From assembly GCA_001599815.1 (NCBI GenBank), contig BCIA01000004.1, positions 4,552,082 to 4,616,081 of the forward strand: DNA of 64,000 bases, written 5' to 3'. This stretch comes from Furcasterigmium furcatum (taxonomy: Eukaryota > Ascomycota > Sordariomycetes > Glomerellales > Plectosphaerellaceae). The number at the start of each line of letters is the position of its first letter. Within the stretch, counting starts at the first letter, position 1. The notes beneath the pieces are model-generated. The model made no database searches. It had not been told where the DNA came from and saw nothing but the letters and a program-made list of their open reading frames with translations. A program made the position numbers and the translations under genes. Shown here piece after piece: positions 1 to 11,217 of this stretch.

Positions 1-1
1 G

Positions 2-833
2 CTTCGCAAGCGTGCAACAGTCTCGGCGGCCACTCCCCCTCACTGTATGACCAACGGCGCGTCTTATCCCGCTGCTCGCATCACCTCTGCTTGCTCCTGC
101 ATCGATGTTCCCGCGCAGACTTCGGCCGTCACTTTCACGACCGCCACCGAGGTCGTCACCGACGTACGTAACAGGCCCCAACCAACCTATATAAGGTGGA
201 AAGCAGGGAACAAGTACTGACAAACTCATCCTCCACCAGACTTCTACCTCGCTTCTCACCGCGATAGCTACCGAGACTGTCTGGGAGACTGTCTACACCG
301 CGACGACGGCCGGCGTCGCCACCGTCACCGCCCGTCCGCCAGGACACAACAACCTGGACTTCGAGAAGGGCAACCTCCAAGGCTGGAAATGGAGCAGCAC
401 CAACTCAATGGCCTGGACAGGAGGCGTTGTCAGAGTCTCGGGTGCCAATGGGCAGCCGACCTGGGCATTCCGTGCCGCCAACACGGCGAACTCGGGCAAC
501 ATCTGGCTGACGTTCGACGGCACCCAGCGGCTTCTCCTGAAGTCTGGTCCCCGATACAGGATCAGCTTCTCGGGCAAAACGAGCACTGCCGGTGCCGGGA
601 CAGCCTTTCCGAACATCGCCCTCAACGTGTGGCACAAGTCCTTCAGGCACATTGCGTCGTGGTACCGCGACTTGGCCGACGGCGTCCCGATCGGTAACGG
701 GTGGCACAGATTCAGCAGGGAGTTCACCGTTCCTGCAGATGTTGAAGGAGAGGTCGAGATCGGTGCCGAGTTCTTTCGTAGCGCAGTCTTCGCGCAGCAT
801 TTCGTGGACGACTTCACTATTGAGTTCGTATGA
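2..833 (+). CDS. Secreted-type protein with a C-terminal beta-sandwich-like domain (5' partial)
   Basis: The gene enters from the left edge and is open at its 5' end. Exons are 2-163 and 240-833, with the intron starting gtacgt and ending ccaccag. The first exon has a Cys-rich segment (ACSC) followed by Thr/Val-rich linker sequence, a layout common in secreted ascomycete wall or carbohydrate-active proteins. After the linker comes a domain of about 150 residues opening with NLDFEKGNLQGWKW and rich in Trp, Phe and Ser, like the carbohydrate-binding beta-sandwich modules of fungal secreted proteins. No catalytic motif is visible. The signal peptide, if present, lies outside the window. The coding assignment is solid; the binding role is inference. 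Confidence 0.75.
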
Positions 834-1158
834 GGTGTAACCACTCCTTACGACTTATCTAGATACCCACCAACATAGTTTGTAATATACTGTCTGTTAG
901 TTCACTTCCTCTGGGTAGACGTTCGTGAGAGATGTCCGGCTGCCATCGACGAGAGTATGCCGCTTGCTTGATGCCGCTCAACTTCACGAGCTGACGGCAC
1001 TGCGATCACGGGCCACCAGAATACGCCTGTAAGGAAGCTCTTATTGCGCCGGGGCTCGGTCGCCAGCCTCTATGATAATGGTACAGTACAAGCTTGCAAC
1101 ACGCCGTTTCCCCCATCCCGCATATCCTCCCTCTACAGTTTACCGACCTTCCGGCCGC
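834..1158. other. Convergent intergenic spacer
   Basis: This holds the 3' flanks of the secreted-protein gene and of rpn6, which face each other. No further gene was seen. Confidence 0.6.
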
Positions 1159-2573
1159 CTACTCCAGCTGAGACGCCTGATTCGTGTAGAGCACGTCGAC
1201 GACGCCGCTCAGCTTCTCAATAGTAGCGAGGGCGTGGTCGTACGCCTCGTCGCGCTGCGTCTCGTCGAAGATGATAAGGCAGCCGGCGCCCTGGTCGAGG
1301 ACGCCGATGATGACCTTGTCGAGGATCATCTGCGAGAGCTTCCGCTCGACCTGCTGGGTGTCGAGGCCGACCATCTTGGCGATGTGGGCGATCTCCACGC
1401 GCGAGAAGGGCTCAATGACCTTGATGAGGTTCTGCTCGAGCATGGCGTCGTAGAGGCGGCGGAGGTGGTTGCGGATGAAGGCGTCGGAGCCGAGCTCGTA
1501 GCGGTACGAGGACAGCGCGCGCTCGTACTCCTCGAGGGAGCGGTTGGAGTGCGCGCGGGCGATGGCCTTCATGGCCTCGAGGTTCTGGCCGGCGTACTTC
1601 TGGGCCTGCTTGGAGGCCATGATGTTGTTGACGTCGTCGGAGAGGTTGAGCATGATCTTGCAGAGGAGCATGTACTGCAGCGCGGCGGTGGCCTTGGCGG
1701 GCTCGTCCTGGGTGTGGTAGCCGTCGAGGGCTTCGATGAAGTAGGAGAAGGCGGTGTTGAAGTCCTTGTCCTCGGCGTGGAGCATGCCGCTCTGCATGTC
1801 GAGGTTGGCCTGCAGAAGCGGAGGGGTGTAGACGGAGGCGGCGCTGGTGCGGGCGCTGGTGAGGGCGGCGCGAGCCTTGGGGATGTTGCCGAGGGCATGG
1901 TAGACGCGGGACTCGAGGAGCTGAACCTCGACGAGGACGAGCTTGTCGTCAAGACGCTTGAGCTCGCGGAGGAGGCCGTTGATGAGGGTCAGGGCGTCAT
2001 AGTAGGATTGCTTGGCCATCAAGAGGGTGACCAGGCGGGTCTCGAGGTTCTGGCGCAGGAAGCTTCGGCGCTCTGAGGTAGCCCACTCTATGCAGGACTT
2101 TGTGACGGAGATCTGGGTTTCGGTGGAGTTGGGGATAGCCTCGAAGAGGTCGAGCAGCTGGCGGACTGTGAAGGAGGAGGGGTCAGCGACAGTGCCCAAG
2201 AAGGGGCGGCGGGTGCTCATAGCATACCGAGCTTTGCCGTCTTCGCCTTCGCGAAAGACGACAGGACCGTTCTGCTTGTTGTTACCAGGTTGACGAGTTC
2301 TTGCGAGTTCCTGGGCACGTAGTGGTCAGCGACAGGCGATTCCCGGAATGATCGAAGTACATTGGAAGAACGGCGGGCAGGTGACACTTACTTCTCGTCC
2401 CGGTAGAGCTCTCCCAAGCTGATCAGAGACGTCTCGTACTCCTTGACGGCGGCATCGGAGGTGGCTGAGGGCGGGCTGGACAAGATCTCCTTGTAGAGGG
2501 ACTCTGCTTTGCGCGGGTCGGATTTGGCGAGCTTCTGGGCTTCCTGCACCCTTGTCGAGTCGCCCTGAGCCAT
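1159..2573 (-). CDS. rpn6: 26S proteasome regulatory lid subunit Rpn6 (PSMD11)
   Basis: Rpn6 is a PCI-domain scaffold of the 19S lid that braces the lid against the base and the 20S core. Exons on the minus strand are 2573-2392, 2310-2228 and 2165-1159, giving 423 residues, close to the yeast protein. The N-terminus has the helical opening EAQKLAKSDPRKAESLYKEI; the middle carries the TPR-like solenoid (LVTLLMAKQSYYDALTLING); the C-terminal PCI segment has GLDTQQVERKLSQMILDKVI. An ATG at 2220-2218 lies inside the second intron (2227-2166), so taking it as the start would lose about 90 residues. The gene is divergent from sof1 across about 500 bp. Identification is very secure. Confidence 0.97.
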
Positions 2574-3073
2574 GATGACGGTGTTGTAAGATTAACAACG
2601 ACTTGATTGTGTTTGCGACGCTGTATGCCTATCGTTGGGGGTGGAGGAAGTGTGGGAAGGGGGCCCGTGGATGTCGGAGTTGAAGTGTCGTGGGTTGCTG
2701 CAGGTGGTTTGGAGGAGCTCCAGTTCCAGGTCCAGCCAGGGCAGCCTCAAGGAACTGATTGAGCACCAGGTTGCCGTGTCCGCGACGCACGCAGCCTGAG
2801 CCTTCAGGCTCGGTCCGTCAGTAAATCCGGCGCAAGTGGTGATTGGCAATAATTCTCCGAGCGACCCACACCCCGCGAAGTGCTCTGGAAATTTTTGGGC
2901 GACAGCCAAAAGTTGAAGGCGGGTTTCTCCAACAAGCAGCGTCAAGTCAAGAGACACGGCCTTCTTCGCAACGGTACACCACCTCCTCTCGGCACCGCGA
3001 AGCATCCCCTGGCAGACATTGCGCAGTACATCGAAGGATCCTCCGACTGGCAGCTTCTGCCTGGTTTTCCGCC
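2574..3073. promoter_or_regulatory. Divergent promoter region of rpn6 and sof1
   Basis: About 500 bp separate the two divergent start codons. A CCAAT-type pentamer (attgg on the plus strand, near 2842) is present. No clear proteasome-associated control element was recognised. Confidence 0.5.
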
Positions 3074-4526
3074 ATGAAGATCAAAGCCCTGAACCGGTCG
3101 GTGTCGACCTACAACCCGCCCGGCACCGATGTTGTCAAGCAGCCTCGGAACCTCGACTCGGCCGCGCATCCCTTTGAGAGGGCAAGAGAGTGAGTCCGAA
3201 TCATACCTGAGCTTGCTGGCCTTGACTAATCTCCATGAACAGATACACCAAGGCCCTCAATGCAGTCAAACTCGAGCGAATGCACGCCGCACCCTTCGTC
3301 GCCCAGCTCGGCAGAGGCCATGTCGACGGTGTCTACAGCATGGCCAAAGACCCCAACAGCCTTCAGAGATTTGCCTCAGCCAGCGGCGATGGTGCGGTCA
3401 AGGTTTTCGATTTGACGAGCAGGGATGAGGTCTGGCAGACGAGGAGCGCCCACGAGAACATTGTGAGAAGCGTGTGCTGGACGAAAGACCAAAAACTCCT
3501 AAGCGCCGCCTCCGACAAGACGGTCAAGCTCTGGGATCCTTACAACACGGAGAGCGACGCGGCGCCCATCTCTTCGTGGCTGGGCAGTAGCGGATTCACG
3601 GGTCTGTCAACCCATCGATCGAGGAACGTGTTTGCCGCCTCCTCTTCTGCAAGCTCTGTGGCGATTTACGACATGGAACGGCACACTGCGGCGCCGGAGG
3701 TGCTGGCGTGGCCAAACTCAGTGGACACGATCAACGCGGTCGCCTTCAATCAGGTGGAAACGTCAGTTCTGGCAGCGTGCGGCCTCGACAGGTCGATCGT
3801 GCTGTTCGACTTGAGGACATCGATGCCTCTGACGAGGACTACGCTCAAGTTCTCTTGCAACTCAATCTCTTGGAACCCCATGGAGGCCTTCAACTTCTGT
3901 GTGGGAAGCGAAGATCACAATATCTATGTAGGTTCACCTGCGTGCGGAGCCGATAGACTCCAAGCTGACATGCTTTCTAGATTTTCGACATGAGGAAGTT
4001 TGACCGAGCCCTGAACGTCCTAAAGGACCACGTTGCCGCTGTCATGTCGGTGGAATTCAGCCCTACGGGAGAGGAAATCGTGTCCGGATCCTACGACCGG
4101 ACAATCCGCCTCTGGAACCGCGACAAGGGCCACTCGCGAGACATCTACCACACCAAGCGGATGCAGCGCGTCTTCAGCACCATGTTCACCCAGGACTCCA
4201 AGTACGTGCTCTCTGGGTCGGACGACGGCAATGTGCGGCTGTGGCGGACCAACGCGTCAGAGCGCAGCGGCATCAAGACGGCGCGGCACAAGCAGGCGCT
4301 CGAGTACAACGACGCGCTCATTGAGCGGTATCAGCACATGCCGGAGGTGCGCCGGATCAAGAGGCACAGGCACATGCCCAAGGTCATCAAGAAGGCGGGC
4401 GAGATCAAGGCAGAGGAGCTCAAGTCGATCAAGAGGCGTGAGGAGAACGAGAGGCGGCACACGAAGAAGCAGTTTGAGAGGCGCCAGAGTGAGCGTGAGA
4501 AGATGGTGTTGGCAAGGGAAAAGTAG
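3074..4526 (+). CDS. sof1: U3 snoRNP / small-subunit processome WD40 protein Sof1 (DCAF13)
   Basis: Sof1 acts in the nucleolus within the small-subunit processome for 18S rRNA maturation. Exons are 3074-3189, 3243-3927 and 3981-4526, giving 448 residues. The N-terminus MKIKALNRSVSTYNPPGTD matches the conserved Sof1 opening. Several WD repeats follow (for example SAASDKTVKLWDP and SGSYDRTIRLWN). The C-terminal part is the basic family-specific tail (HMPEVRRIKRHRHMPKVIKK, then SIKRREENERRHTKKQ). Length and domain order fit the family. Spliced phases agree at both introns. The function is established for the family. Confidence 0.97.
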
Positions 4527-5340
4527 GCCAGGCAGGAGGGTATGGTTCTTATGAATGTGTTCGGGGATTGGCGTTGTAGGCTTCTGCATTGGTCGGCGTT
4601 GGGCATTTGGAACTGGCTGGCGGGAGAAAAAAGTCCTGCTAGCGGTCGATATACCACAAAGTGTTTCTTCTGTTGTATTCTAGCCAAACCTCGTTTCCGA
4701 CAAGAGTCTCACACGTTCCGGCCACCTCAACCCATCTCAGGGGCTTGAGGGGGGACAGCGCCTCGAGTGTCAAGCCACAGTCAGGGGAAGGTCAAGCCAC
4801 GAACGAGGGGCCGGCGGGGCGCCAAGAGTTTCCCGGCGGCTGCAGGGGTTCAAACAGGAGCAACAGGAGCGTCCGCGTGCTTGGGCCGTGTTTCACGGCG
4901 CTTCAAAGCGTCCAAGAGGCAAGAGCTCAGCTGTGCTGTGCATCCCGTCGTCTCATCTTTTTTTCCCGTGTCGAGGATCCTCTGTCGTTTCTCTCCCTCT
5001 TCATACTTTCGCAGATATTCTTCATCTTGTCCATTGGCACCCTTCGGCAGCGCCGCGCTCCATTTTCATCTCGTCCTTGCATCGTCACATGTAGACAGCG
5101 ACCTGCCGTCCTTTCTGAGCAAGTCTAAGCGCCGAGCTCGTGGAGCAGCACACCCGCCTCCTCCTCAACCCCTCGTCCGACTTTCTCTCCGCCACGACTC
5201 ACCACCACCACCACCAGCACCTGCCTCGGCTTCAGCGGCGAGCAGCATACCCTCGCGCAGCTAGCAGAAGCTCTCTCGGAGCTCCCAGCACCCATCCTTA
5301 ACTCTCTAATACCTGCCGCAGGCGGCACCCCTACCTCAGC
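4527..5340. other. Intergenic region with CT-rich leader
   Basis: This is the 3' flank of sof1 followed by the 5' flank of the dehydrogenase gene. From about 4955 the plus strand is rich in C and T, typical of a fungal 5' untranslated leader. No gene was seen. Confidence 0.55.
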
Positions 5341-6461
5341 ATGGACGCCTCTTCGTCTCCCGCTCTCCGCGACTCGTGGTTCGCGCCTCTCTCCATTGAC
5401 CTCATCCTCAAGGTCCTGAGCGTCACCTTCTTCCACCCTTTCCTGGCCTGGATCATTCCACTGTGCTTCCGCGCGCAAACTATGCACTGGGACGCACCGC
5501 CCATGATCGTGGCCATCGTCTTTGCCTCCTTCGTCACACTCCACTTCCTCGCCGGCGTCTTCAACAGCAACCTCGCCTACGGTATGCCCCGCCACGTGGA
5601 CCTGAGTGACGAGGTCATCGTCGTCACGGGCGGCGCCAGCGGCTTGGGCCTCCTCGTCGCGGAGGTCTACGGCATGCGCGGCGCCTCAGTAGCCGTCCTC
5701 GACGTCCGCGACATGGACAACACCGAGGCCAGGGGCATCACCCACTACAAGTGCGATGTCAGCGACAAGGACCAAGTCGCAAAAGTGGCAGCCGAGATCG
5801 AGAGAGATGTAAGTCTCGCCCAAATCACTCTGCCACACCAATGACTGACACCTGCTAGCTCGGACCTCCTTCCATCCTCATCAACAACGCTGCCATCGTC
5901 TACGGCAAGCCCCTCCTCGAACTCACCACCGAGCAGATCACCCGCTCCCTCTCTGTCAACCTGCTCGCCCCCTTCTACACCGTCAAGGCCTTCCTCCCCG
6001 GCATGCTCGCCTCCGAAAACGGTGGCACCATCGTCAACATCTCCTCTGTTCTCGGTCACTTCGGCGCCGCCCACCTCGCAGACTACAGCGCCGCCAAGGC
6101 CGGCCTCTCCTCCTTCCACCGCGCCCTCTCCGCCGAGCTTCGTGTTGCCGGAAAGGATGCCCACGTCAAGACCATTCTCGTCGAGCCCGGCCAGCTCTCC
6201 ACCCCGCTCTTCCACGGAGTCCGCACCCCCAACGCCTTCCTCGCCCCCGTCGTCGAGCCTGTGGAAGTATGCAACGGCATCGTCCGCGCCGTCGACGGTG
6301 GCAGGAGCGCACATATCGCGCTTCCCGCCTATGCCGGATGGGTGGGCTGGTTCCACGTCATGCCTGCCAGCATCCAGCTCCTGCTGCGCAAGGCGGCCAG
6401 CGTCGACACGGCGATGGGCACGTTCGTCGGCCGGCGAGAGGAGAGCAAGCCCAAGCTGTGA
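5341..6461 (+). CDS. Membrane-anchored short-chain dehydrogenase/reductase (RDH / 17-beta-HSD11-like)
   Basis: Exons are 5341-5808 and 5859-6461, giving 356 residues. Residues about 20-80 are hydrophobic with likely membrane segments (FFHPFLAWIIPLCF, MIVAIVFASFVTLHFLAG). A classical Rossmann fold follows: TGGASGLG at about 96-103, NNAA near 165, Ser near 218, and the catalytic pair in YSAAK (Tyr232, Lys236). This layout resembles ER or lipid-droplet dehydrogenases that oxidise retinol-like or steroid-like alcohols with NAD(P). The substrate cannot be read from the sequence. The start lies after a CT-rich leader and has no competing upstream ATG in frame. Confidence 0.9.
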
Positions 6462-6778
6462 GCGCGGGTTGCTATGTGTCAGAGTGTGATGTAGATACCA
6501 TATACGCATGGCGCAGGCGTCGCATACGTCAAAAGCATTGTAATATGTGAACTTGTACAGAGAAATCAAAGAATACCCATTTTCATACCTGGCCGATCGT
6601 CCTCGAGAGATCCCGGCCTATCTCAACTATGCACATCCAAAGCGCCCATGTATTGATGTATTGTGATTTCCACTGGGTAGAGGCCATTCCATTCACATCG
6701 AGACTGTCCTGTGAGCTAGACGAAAGTGCGCTTTCCAGCCGCATTTACGCCATCATGATCAGCCGGGAGCACCATGGC
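6462..6778. other. 3' flank of the dehydrogenase gene
   Basis: This is presumed 3' untranslated and intergenic DNA between convergent genes. Nothing else was recognised. Confidence 0.5.
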
Positions 6779-7131
6779 TTATGCCATCCCGATCACAACC
6801 CATGCCAGGAAATCGAGAATCTCGAAGGAGTGGCACATCTGGTTTTCCGAGTCGTTTCCAGCAACAGGCTCGCCTTCTCCGCCCTGGTTTCTACGATTCC
6901 AGAAATGTTCAGAGGTATATCGAAGCCGCGGACAAGCCTCCAGAGCCTGCCAATGAGCAGACACAAATATCAAGCAGCCGGCTAAAGTTATGAAAGTGCA
7001 GACGGCCCCTGGCCTGAGTTGATTGATACCATAAAGCCCATGTGGCTAAGTACCCGTGGATGTAAGGTGGGAATCCATCATACCTTTTCCCCAAACAATT
7101 CCGACAAGAGATAATTCAAACACCCTCCAAC
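6779..7131 (-). CDS. Candidate small membrane-protein gene (tetraspan-like), 5' end unresolved
   Basis: Two exons can be joined in phase: 7131-7084 (reading WRVFELSLVGIVWGK) and 7008-6779. The 75-nt intron has donor gtatga and acceptor ggccag. The join gives a hydrophobic stretch (AVCTFITLAGCLIFVSAHWQ), a polar loop with ACPRLRY and FWNRRNQ, then CHSFEILDFLAWVVIGMA before a TAA at 6781-6779. A loop closed by cysteines before a last hydrophobic helix resembles fungal MARVEL/tetraspan proteins, but no family is certain. No ATG-bearing first exon was fixed; it may lie between 7150 and 7400. It could also be a remnant or a chance open frame. Confidence 0.38.
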
Positions 7132-7689
7132 CTCCATATAGACAACAATCCGCACAAGAAACTCAAACAATCACACGCAAGCCCGCCTTGCCTTCCTTCC
7201 TCGATGCCCAAACAAACAAGGCACTCATAGAGGCGTGGATGTCTCGGAGAAGGCCTGAAACCTCAAGACAAAAGCAGTTCTCGCTGAAGAAGAGGGGTAT
7301 CATAGTCGTGAAAGCATCATGCCAAACCTGGGCCCTTGACCATGGCCTCCGGTTCAACCTTTTGTGAACCAAACGCCGGAAACATAACGTTGCAGACTCC
7401 GACCAAACAAAGCAGAAAATGTAACTCCAAAAACAGTTGCCGGACCCAGTTCCGGACTCAAAACCCAGTTAACCAAAGCAGAAAAGCAAGCAGAAAAGCA
7501 AGCAGAAACAAACAGTGATGAAGATCGCCCCATCTGTAGGCTCTGTACAGAGGGCGAGGGTCGCGTCCATGGTTGAAGACGCAGAAACAAGAACGATGGC
7601 GGTTGGTGAGTGTGGACCGGAACGCCGAGTAATTGATGGGACCGGGACATGCTGACGGTGTGAAGCACAGGGCCTGGTCAATCTATGAC
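7132..7689. other. Intergenic region downstream of the AT-hook gene
   Basis: This lies between the 3' end of the AT-hook gene and the small membrane-protein candidate. It may contain the missing first exon and promoter of that candidate. A short A/G-rich tandem repeat is at 7478-7509. Confidence 0.45.
7478..7509 (+). repeat. 12-nt tandem repeat, about 2.6 copies
   Basis: The unit gcagaaaagcaa occurs perfectly at 7478-7489 and 7490-7501 and partly after that. It is noncoding. Confidence 0.8.
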
Positions 7690-10600
7690 TCAAACAACCT
7701 GGGCCATAAGCATACGATGCCGATAAGGCTTCTTGGGATCTCTCCCCTCACGACGGAGCTGCTTGTGGACAACAATCGAAGCAACCTTGAAGGCGACGTG
7801 CTCCTCAGACCACGGGCAGTTGGAAGTTGCCATGAAAGCGTCAATGATGCTGATGTGCCAGGCGTTGAAGACGACCGACTCGCCATGGGTTCGCATCCTA
7901 TGGCCGAGAAGCCAGTGCGACCGAGGCTCAAAGTCGGCAGGGATGAAGTCGACGGGGAACTGGCCCTTAGAGCGCATCTCGAAAAGCTGCCTCAGATACT
8001 TCCATTCGGGATCAGACCACTCGTCTTCGGCAGTCTGGTTGCGAGCAGGGAGAGGGGCCTCGGGTTTCTCGGGGTTGGCGACCTCATAAGCATCCGTCAT
8101 CTCAATATCCTCCAGCTCGCCGGTCTGGACGGGCTCCGGCTCGGAAGACTGCTTCTCGGGAGAGCTGGTAGCGAATTCCTCGTGGAATTCTGGGTTGTAC
8201 AGGTACTGTTGGAAGTCGTTGAGAAACAGTTCCTTAGTACGTTTCTCAGCACGCTTCTCAGCCTGGGCTTCGGGAGAGAGGACGTCGCTGCCCCATTGCA
8301 GCCGGGGGCCAGGAGTGCGAGGCTTGGTCGGTGAACGCAGGCAAGACTTGGTTGGTGAAGCGTATTTGTTGGGCACGCTGCGGTAGCGAAGGCGGCCGGT
8401 GGGAGAGGACGAGATGATGTTAGCAGGGTCCCTCGACCACTTCTCGAGCTCTTCGGTTGTCATGAACGTCGAGTAGTCTGCGCCAACAGGAGCCTTAAAT
8501 GCTTGGGGCAACTGAACACCGGCCAGGTCAACGGCGAAAGCGGGAAGAGGACCGTCGTTACCGGAGGCCGCGTGCACGGCCTTGGCCCTGGCGAGAGAAC
8601 CTCGGAAGGCCATCTTGCCCTGATGGACCGCTCTGTTGCGCTCGGCAGTCTCAACAACGAACGGGTCGACCGTGGCTGGCTTCACAGGAGAAGACTCGAA
8701 AACCTGCTCCTCTGGCTGAGTAGAGGCGGTAGTCATGGGAGAGTCAGCCTGGAGGGGCATATGACGACGCTCGCTCGGGAACATTGTCGTAGTGGGCAGG
8801 ACGTAAGGCTGCTTCTCAGCTCTCAGTTCGTTCTGCTGGGCCATTTCGAGCCTCTTGCGCTCAAGGACCGCCTGGGCATTCTCTGCACCAGGGAGAAGGG
8901 CAGGAGAGGAAAAGAAGTCGGCCATATCTCTACCACGCTTATTGCCGGCATCAATGCTCTGCAGGAGACCGCGGCGCTCAGAGGGCTGCTTCTTGGCACT
9001 TGAAGCGAGCATCGAATATTCGGAAAGCTCACTCTCGGGGTTTTTGTCCTTCACTGGAGTAGGCTGGCCCAGAGATCCGTTGCTGGCGCGATCCGCTTCG
9101 ATGGCCCAGATATCGTCGTCCTCGGCCACAGCCTGAACGGCCGGGCGAGAGAAAGTCGTCTCGCGCTGGACTGGCGTGGAGTTCCTGGTAGGCCTGAAGG
9201 GGCTACCCAGTGAGTTCTGGCGAGCTTGAGGGGAGGCGTCATCCGAAGTGACACTTTGCAGCGCACGTCCAACGCGAACGATTGGGGAGAGGGAGGGGCG
9301 AGCGCCCAGGTCGGTGGCAGCAATGGGAGGTGCCAGGCGAGGAGGAGAGGGGGAGTCATTCAAGCGATGCTCGGGAGGCCAGATCCCGCTAGGAGCGGCC
9401 GCGTCGAGAATCTCCTGAGGGATCTCGGAGAAGGAGTCTTCGTACACGTCCACGTCCTTAACAAGGCGAATGGGCGAAGACATGGCCCTCGGAGAGCTGC
9501 GGCGCTTAGTCGCAACGCTGGACGAGAAGTCCTCATAGTTGAGGCCGAAGCTTCGGGAACGAGAGGGCTCTTCATCCTGCCCCTCGTCGTCAGAGAGACT
9601 GCCATCGCTGCCAGCTTCTTGAGCAGGCGCCTCGTTGACCGGGCCGGTCGTTTCGTCGGCAGCAAGCTCAGTGACCACCTCCTTGACTGAAGTGGTCGTT
9701 TCGTGAGCGATCTCCTCGATGACCTGCTCGTCGACCTGGTCGCTCGTCTCGTGAGCAGCCTCCTCAACGGCCTCCCCGTTGACAGGGGAGGTCACACGAC
9801 TGACTTCTTCCTCGAACTGGGCCTGGTTGGCTGGAACGGTCACAGGATCGACCTCCGTCTCGACATGGGCCTCGTCGACTGGGGCGATGACAAGATCGGT
9901 CTCTTCCTCAACTTGCGCCTCGTCGAGTTGGGCGATTTCCTCCTCCGCTTGTTCCACGGGAGCTGCCATCTCGATTTGCGACTGGCCCTCTCCACGCGAC
10001 TGCCTGAGTTCCTCGAGGGCATTCTCGATAATGAGGCTCGTGGCCTCGCCAAGTTCCTGCGTCTCCTGCTGTTGGATGCTATCACGGAGGGAGTAGATGG
10101 AATCGGCAACGATCATGCTGAAATCCTCCTGCGCGATTGTGTTCTCGGCAGGCTCGCTGCGGAAATCGCTGGACGCGACGCTGGCGTTGTCGCCGCCAAG
10201 GTCGGGGGTAGGCGAGGCGGAGGTGGGCGAGGCGGAGGTGCGAGCGCGCTTGGGAGGGCTTGGGCTGGCGTAGGTGATGGTTTCTTTAGGCACGAAAGGA
10301 GACTTGCGCTTTCGACCGGGGGTGCCCTTGGGCTTGGGGGTGCCCGCCGCCTTCTTGGTCTTGCGGGTGTTCGGTTTGGGAGTGAGCCTCTCGACGATCT
10401 CGGCCTCCTCTTCGGGGGTGGGCGACAGCTTGGATCGCTTGCGGCCAGGCGTCTGCTTCATAGGGGTTGCGGCGCGCGGGGGGCGGCCGCGACGCTTGGG
10501 GGTAATTGCGCCTGGGGCGTCTTCGTCGCGGAGGGGGACGGTGGTAGTAGTTGTAGAACTGGCACGCTTTCGCTTGGGAGTGGGCGTGGCGTTGAAGAGA

Positions 10601-10923
10601 GTTCGCTTGACATCCTTGTACTCCTCGATGGAGTCATTGCCGAGCTCGGAGGTTTCGGTTTCGACGGTGACGCGAAGCTTCGAGGGAGTCTTGGTGCCAT
10701 TGCCCAGATCGAGGTGGAATGTCTGTTTACGGGGCGAGTTGGTGCCGCCGAGAGATACGAAGCTTCGGGTCTGCTGGCTTCGGGTTGCGCTCCGGGTCAT
10801 GCGACGAGCAGAGGGCCAGGCGGCGGATTCGATGGACGCATTGAGAGGGTCGGGGGATGAGGTGGAGGATAGGGCGTCGGAGACGACGCTGCCGACACGC
10901 GAGGTGCGACGAGGGGTTGCCAT
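7690..10923 (-). CDS. Large AT-hook chromatin-associated protein (1077 residues)
   Basis: This is one uninterrupted frame. The N-terminal third is basic and rich in Ser, Thr and Pro with TPKRRGRPPRAATP, a canonical AT-hook core (RGRP) that binds the minor groove of AT-rich DNA, plus further KRK and GRKRKS patches. Residues about 330-440 are acidic with imperfect repeats of about 20 residues built on PVNEA/QVEEE-type motifs. The C-terminal roughly 100 residues (SDPEWKYLRQLFEMRSKG to PYRHRMLMAQVV) look globular and may be a conserved fungal domain that I cannot name. A nuclear, DNA- or chromatin-linked role is inferred. The ATG at 10923 starts with MATPRRTSR. The gene is divergent from the PMP47-type carrier gene. 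Confidence 0.85.
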   Translation of the reverse strand: MATPRRTSRVGSVVSDALSSTSSPDPLNASIESAAWPSARRMTRSATRSQQTRSFVSLGGTNSPRKQTFHLDLGNGTKTPSKLRVTVETETSELGNDSIEEYKDVKRTLFNATPTPKRKRASSTTTTTVPLRDEDAPGAITPKRRGRPPRAATPMKQTPGRKRSKLSPTPEEEAEIVERLTPKPNTRKTKKAAGTPKPKGTPGRKRKSPFVPKETITYASPSPPKRARTSASPTSASPTPDLGGDNASVASSDFRSEPAENTIAQEDFSMIVADSIYSLRDSIQQQETQELGEATSLIIENALEELRQSRGEGQSQIEMAAPVEQAEEEIAQLDEAQVEEETDLVIAPVDEAHVETEVDPVTVPANQAQFEEEVSRVTSPVNGEAVEEAAHETSDQVDEQVIEEIAHETTTSVKEVVTELAADETTGPVNEAPAQEAGSDGSLSDDEGQDEEPSRSRSFGLNYEDFSSSVATKRRSSPRAMSSPIRLVKDVDVYEDSFSEIPQEILDAAAPSGIWPPEHRLNDSPSPPRLAPPIAATDLGARPSLSPIVRVGRALQSVTSDDASPQARQNSLGSPFRPTRNSTPVQRETTFSRPAVQAVAEDDDIWAIEADRASNGSLGQPTPVKDKNPESELSEYSMLASSAKKQPSERRGLLQSIDAGNKRGRDMADFFSSPALLPGAENAQAVLERKRLEMAQQNELRAEKQPYVLPTTTMFPSERRHMPLQADSPMTTASTQPEEQVFESSPVKPATVDPFVVETAERNRAVHQGKMAFRGSLARAKAVHAASGNDGPLPAFAVDLAGVQLPQAFKAPVGADYSTFMTTEELEKWSRDPANIISSSPTGRLRYRSVPNKYASPTKSCLRSPTKPRTPGPRLQWGSDVLSPEAQAEKRAEKRTKELFLNDFQQYLYNPEFHEEFATSSPEKQSSEPEPVQTGELEDIEMTDAYEVANPEKPEAPLPARNQTAEDEWSDPEWKYLRQLFEMRSKGQFPVDFIPADFEPRSHWLLGHRMRTHGESVVFNAWHISIIDAFMATSNCPWSEEHVAFKVASIVVHKQLRREGRDPKKPYRHRMLMAQVV

Positions 10924-11217
10924 GATTGCGACAAACCGTGGTGGTTATGGGTGGTGAGAGGAGGGATCAGGTGGTAGGTAGAGTGAGGTTATCGCGACGC
11001 GACGGTCGAGAGAGGGCGTGAATAAGGGAAAAGAAAGAAGACTGGGAGGTGTGTGTACCGGTGACAGTTCGAAAGTTGACGTGACAGCGTGTTCAGGGAA
11101 GACACAGGTCGGGATCGATGTAACGAGTACGAGGGTGTGGTGTGTGCGGAAAGTGGTGGAGGGGAATGTGGATGGGAAACGTGGAGTTGGCAGGGTTCAG
11201 GTATGTTTGTTTACCTC

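Noticed and set aside
1072..2076. Long plus-strand open frame of 334 codons
   Set aside because: It is the antisense shadow of rpn6, whose spliced product is a full family match; the frame is Leu/Val/Glu-repetitive as expected of an antisense reading.
2166..2220. ATG at 2220 as the start of rpn6
   Set aside because: It lies in the second intron; splicing 2228 to 2165 restores the conserved AKTAKLVRQLLDLF sequence and two upstream exons complete the protein.
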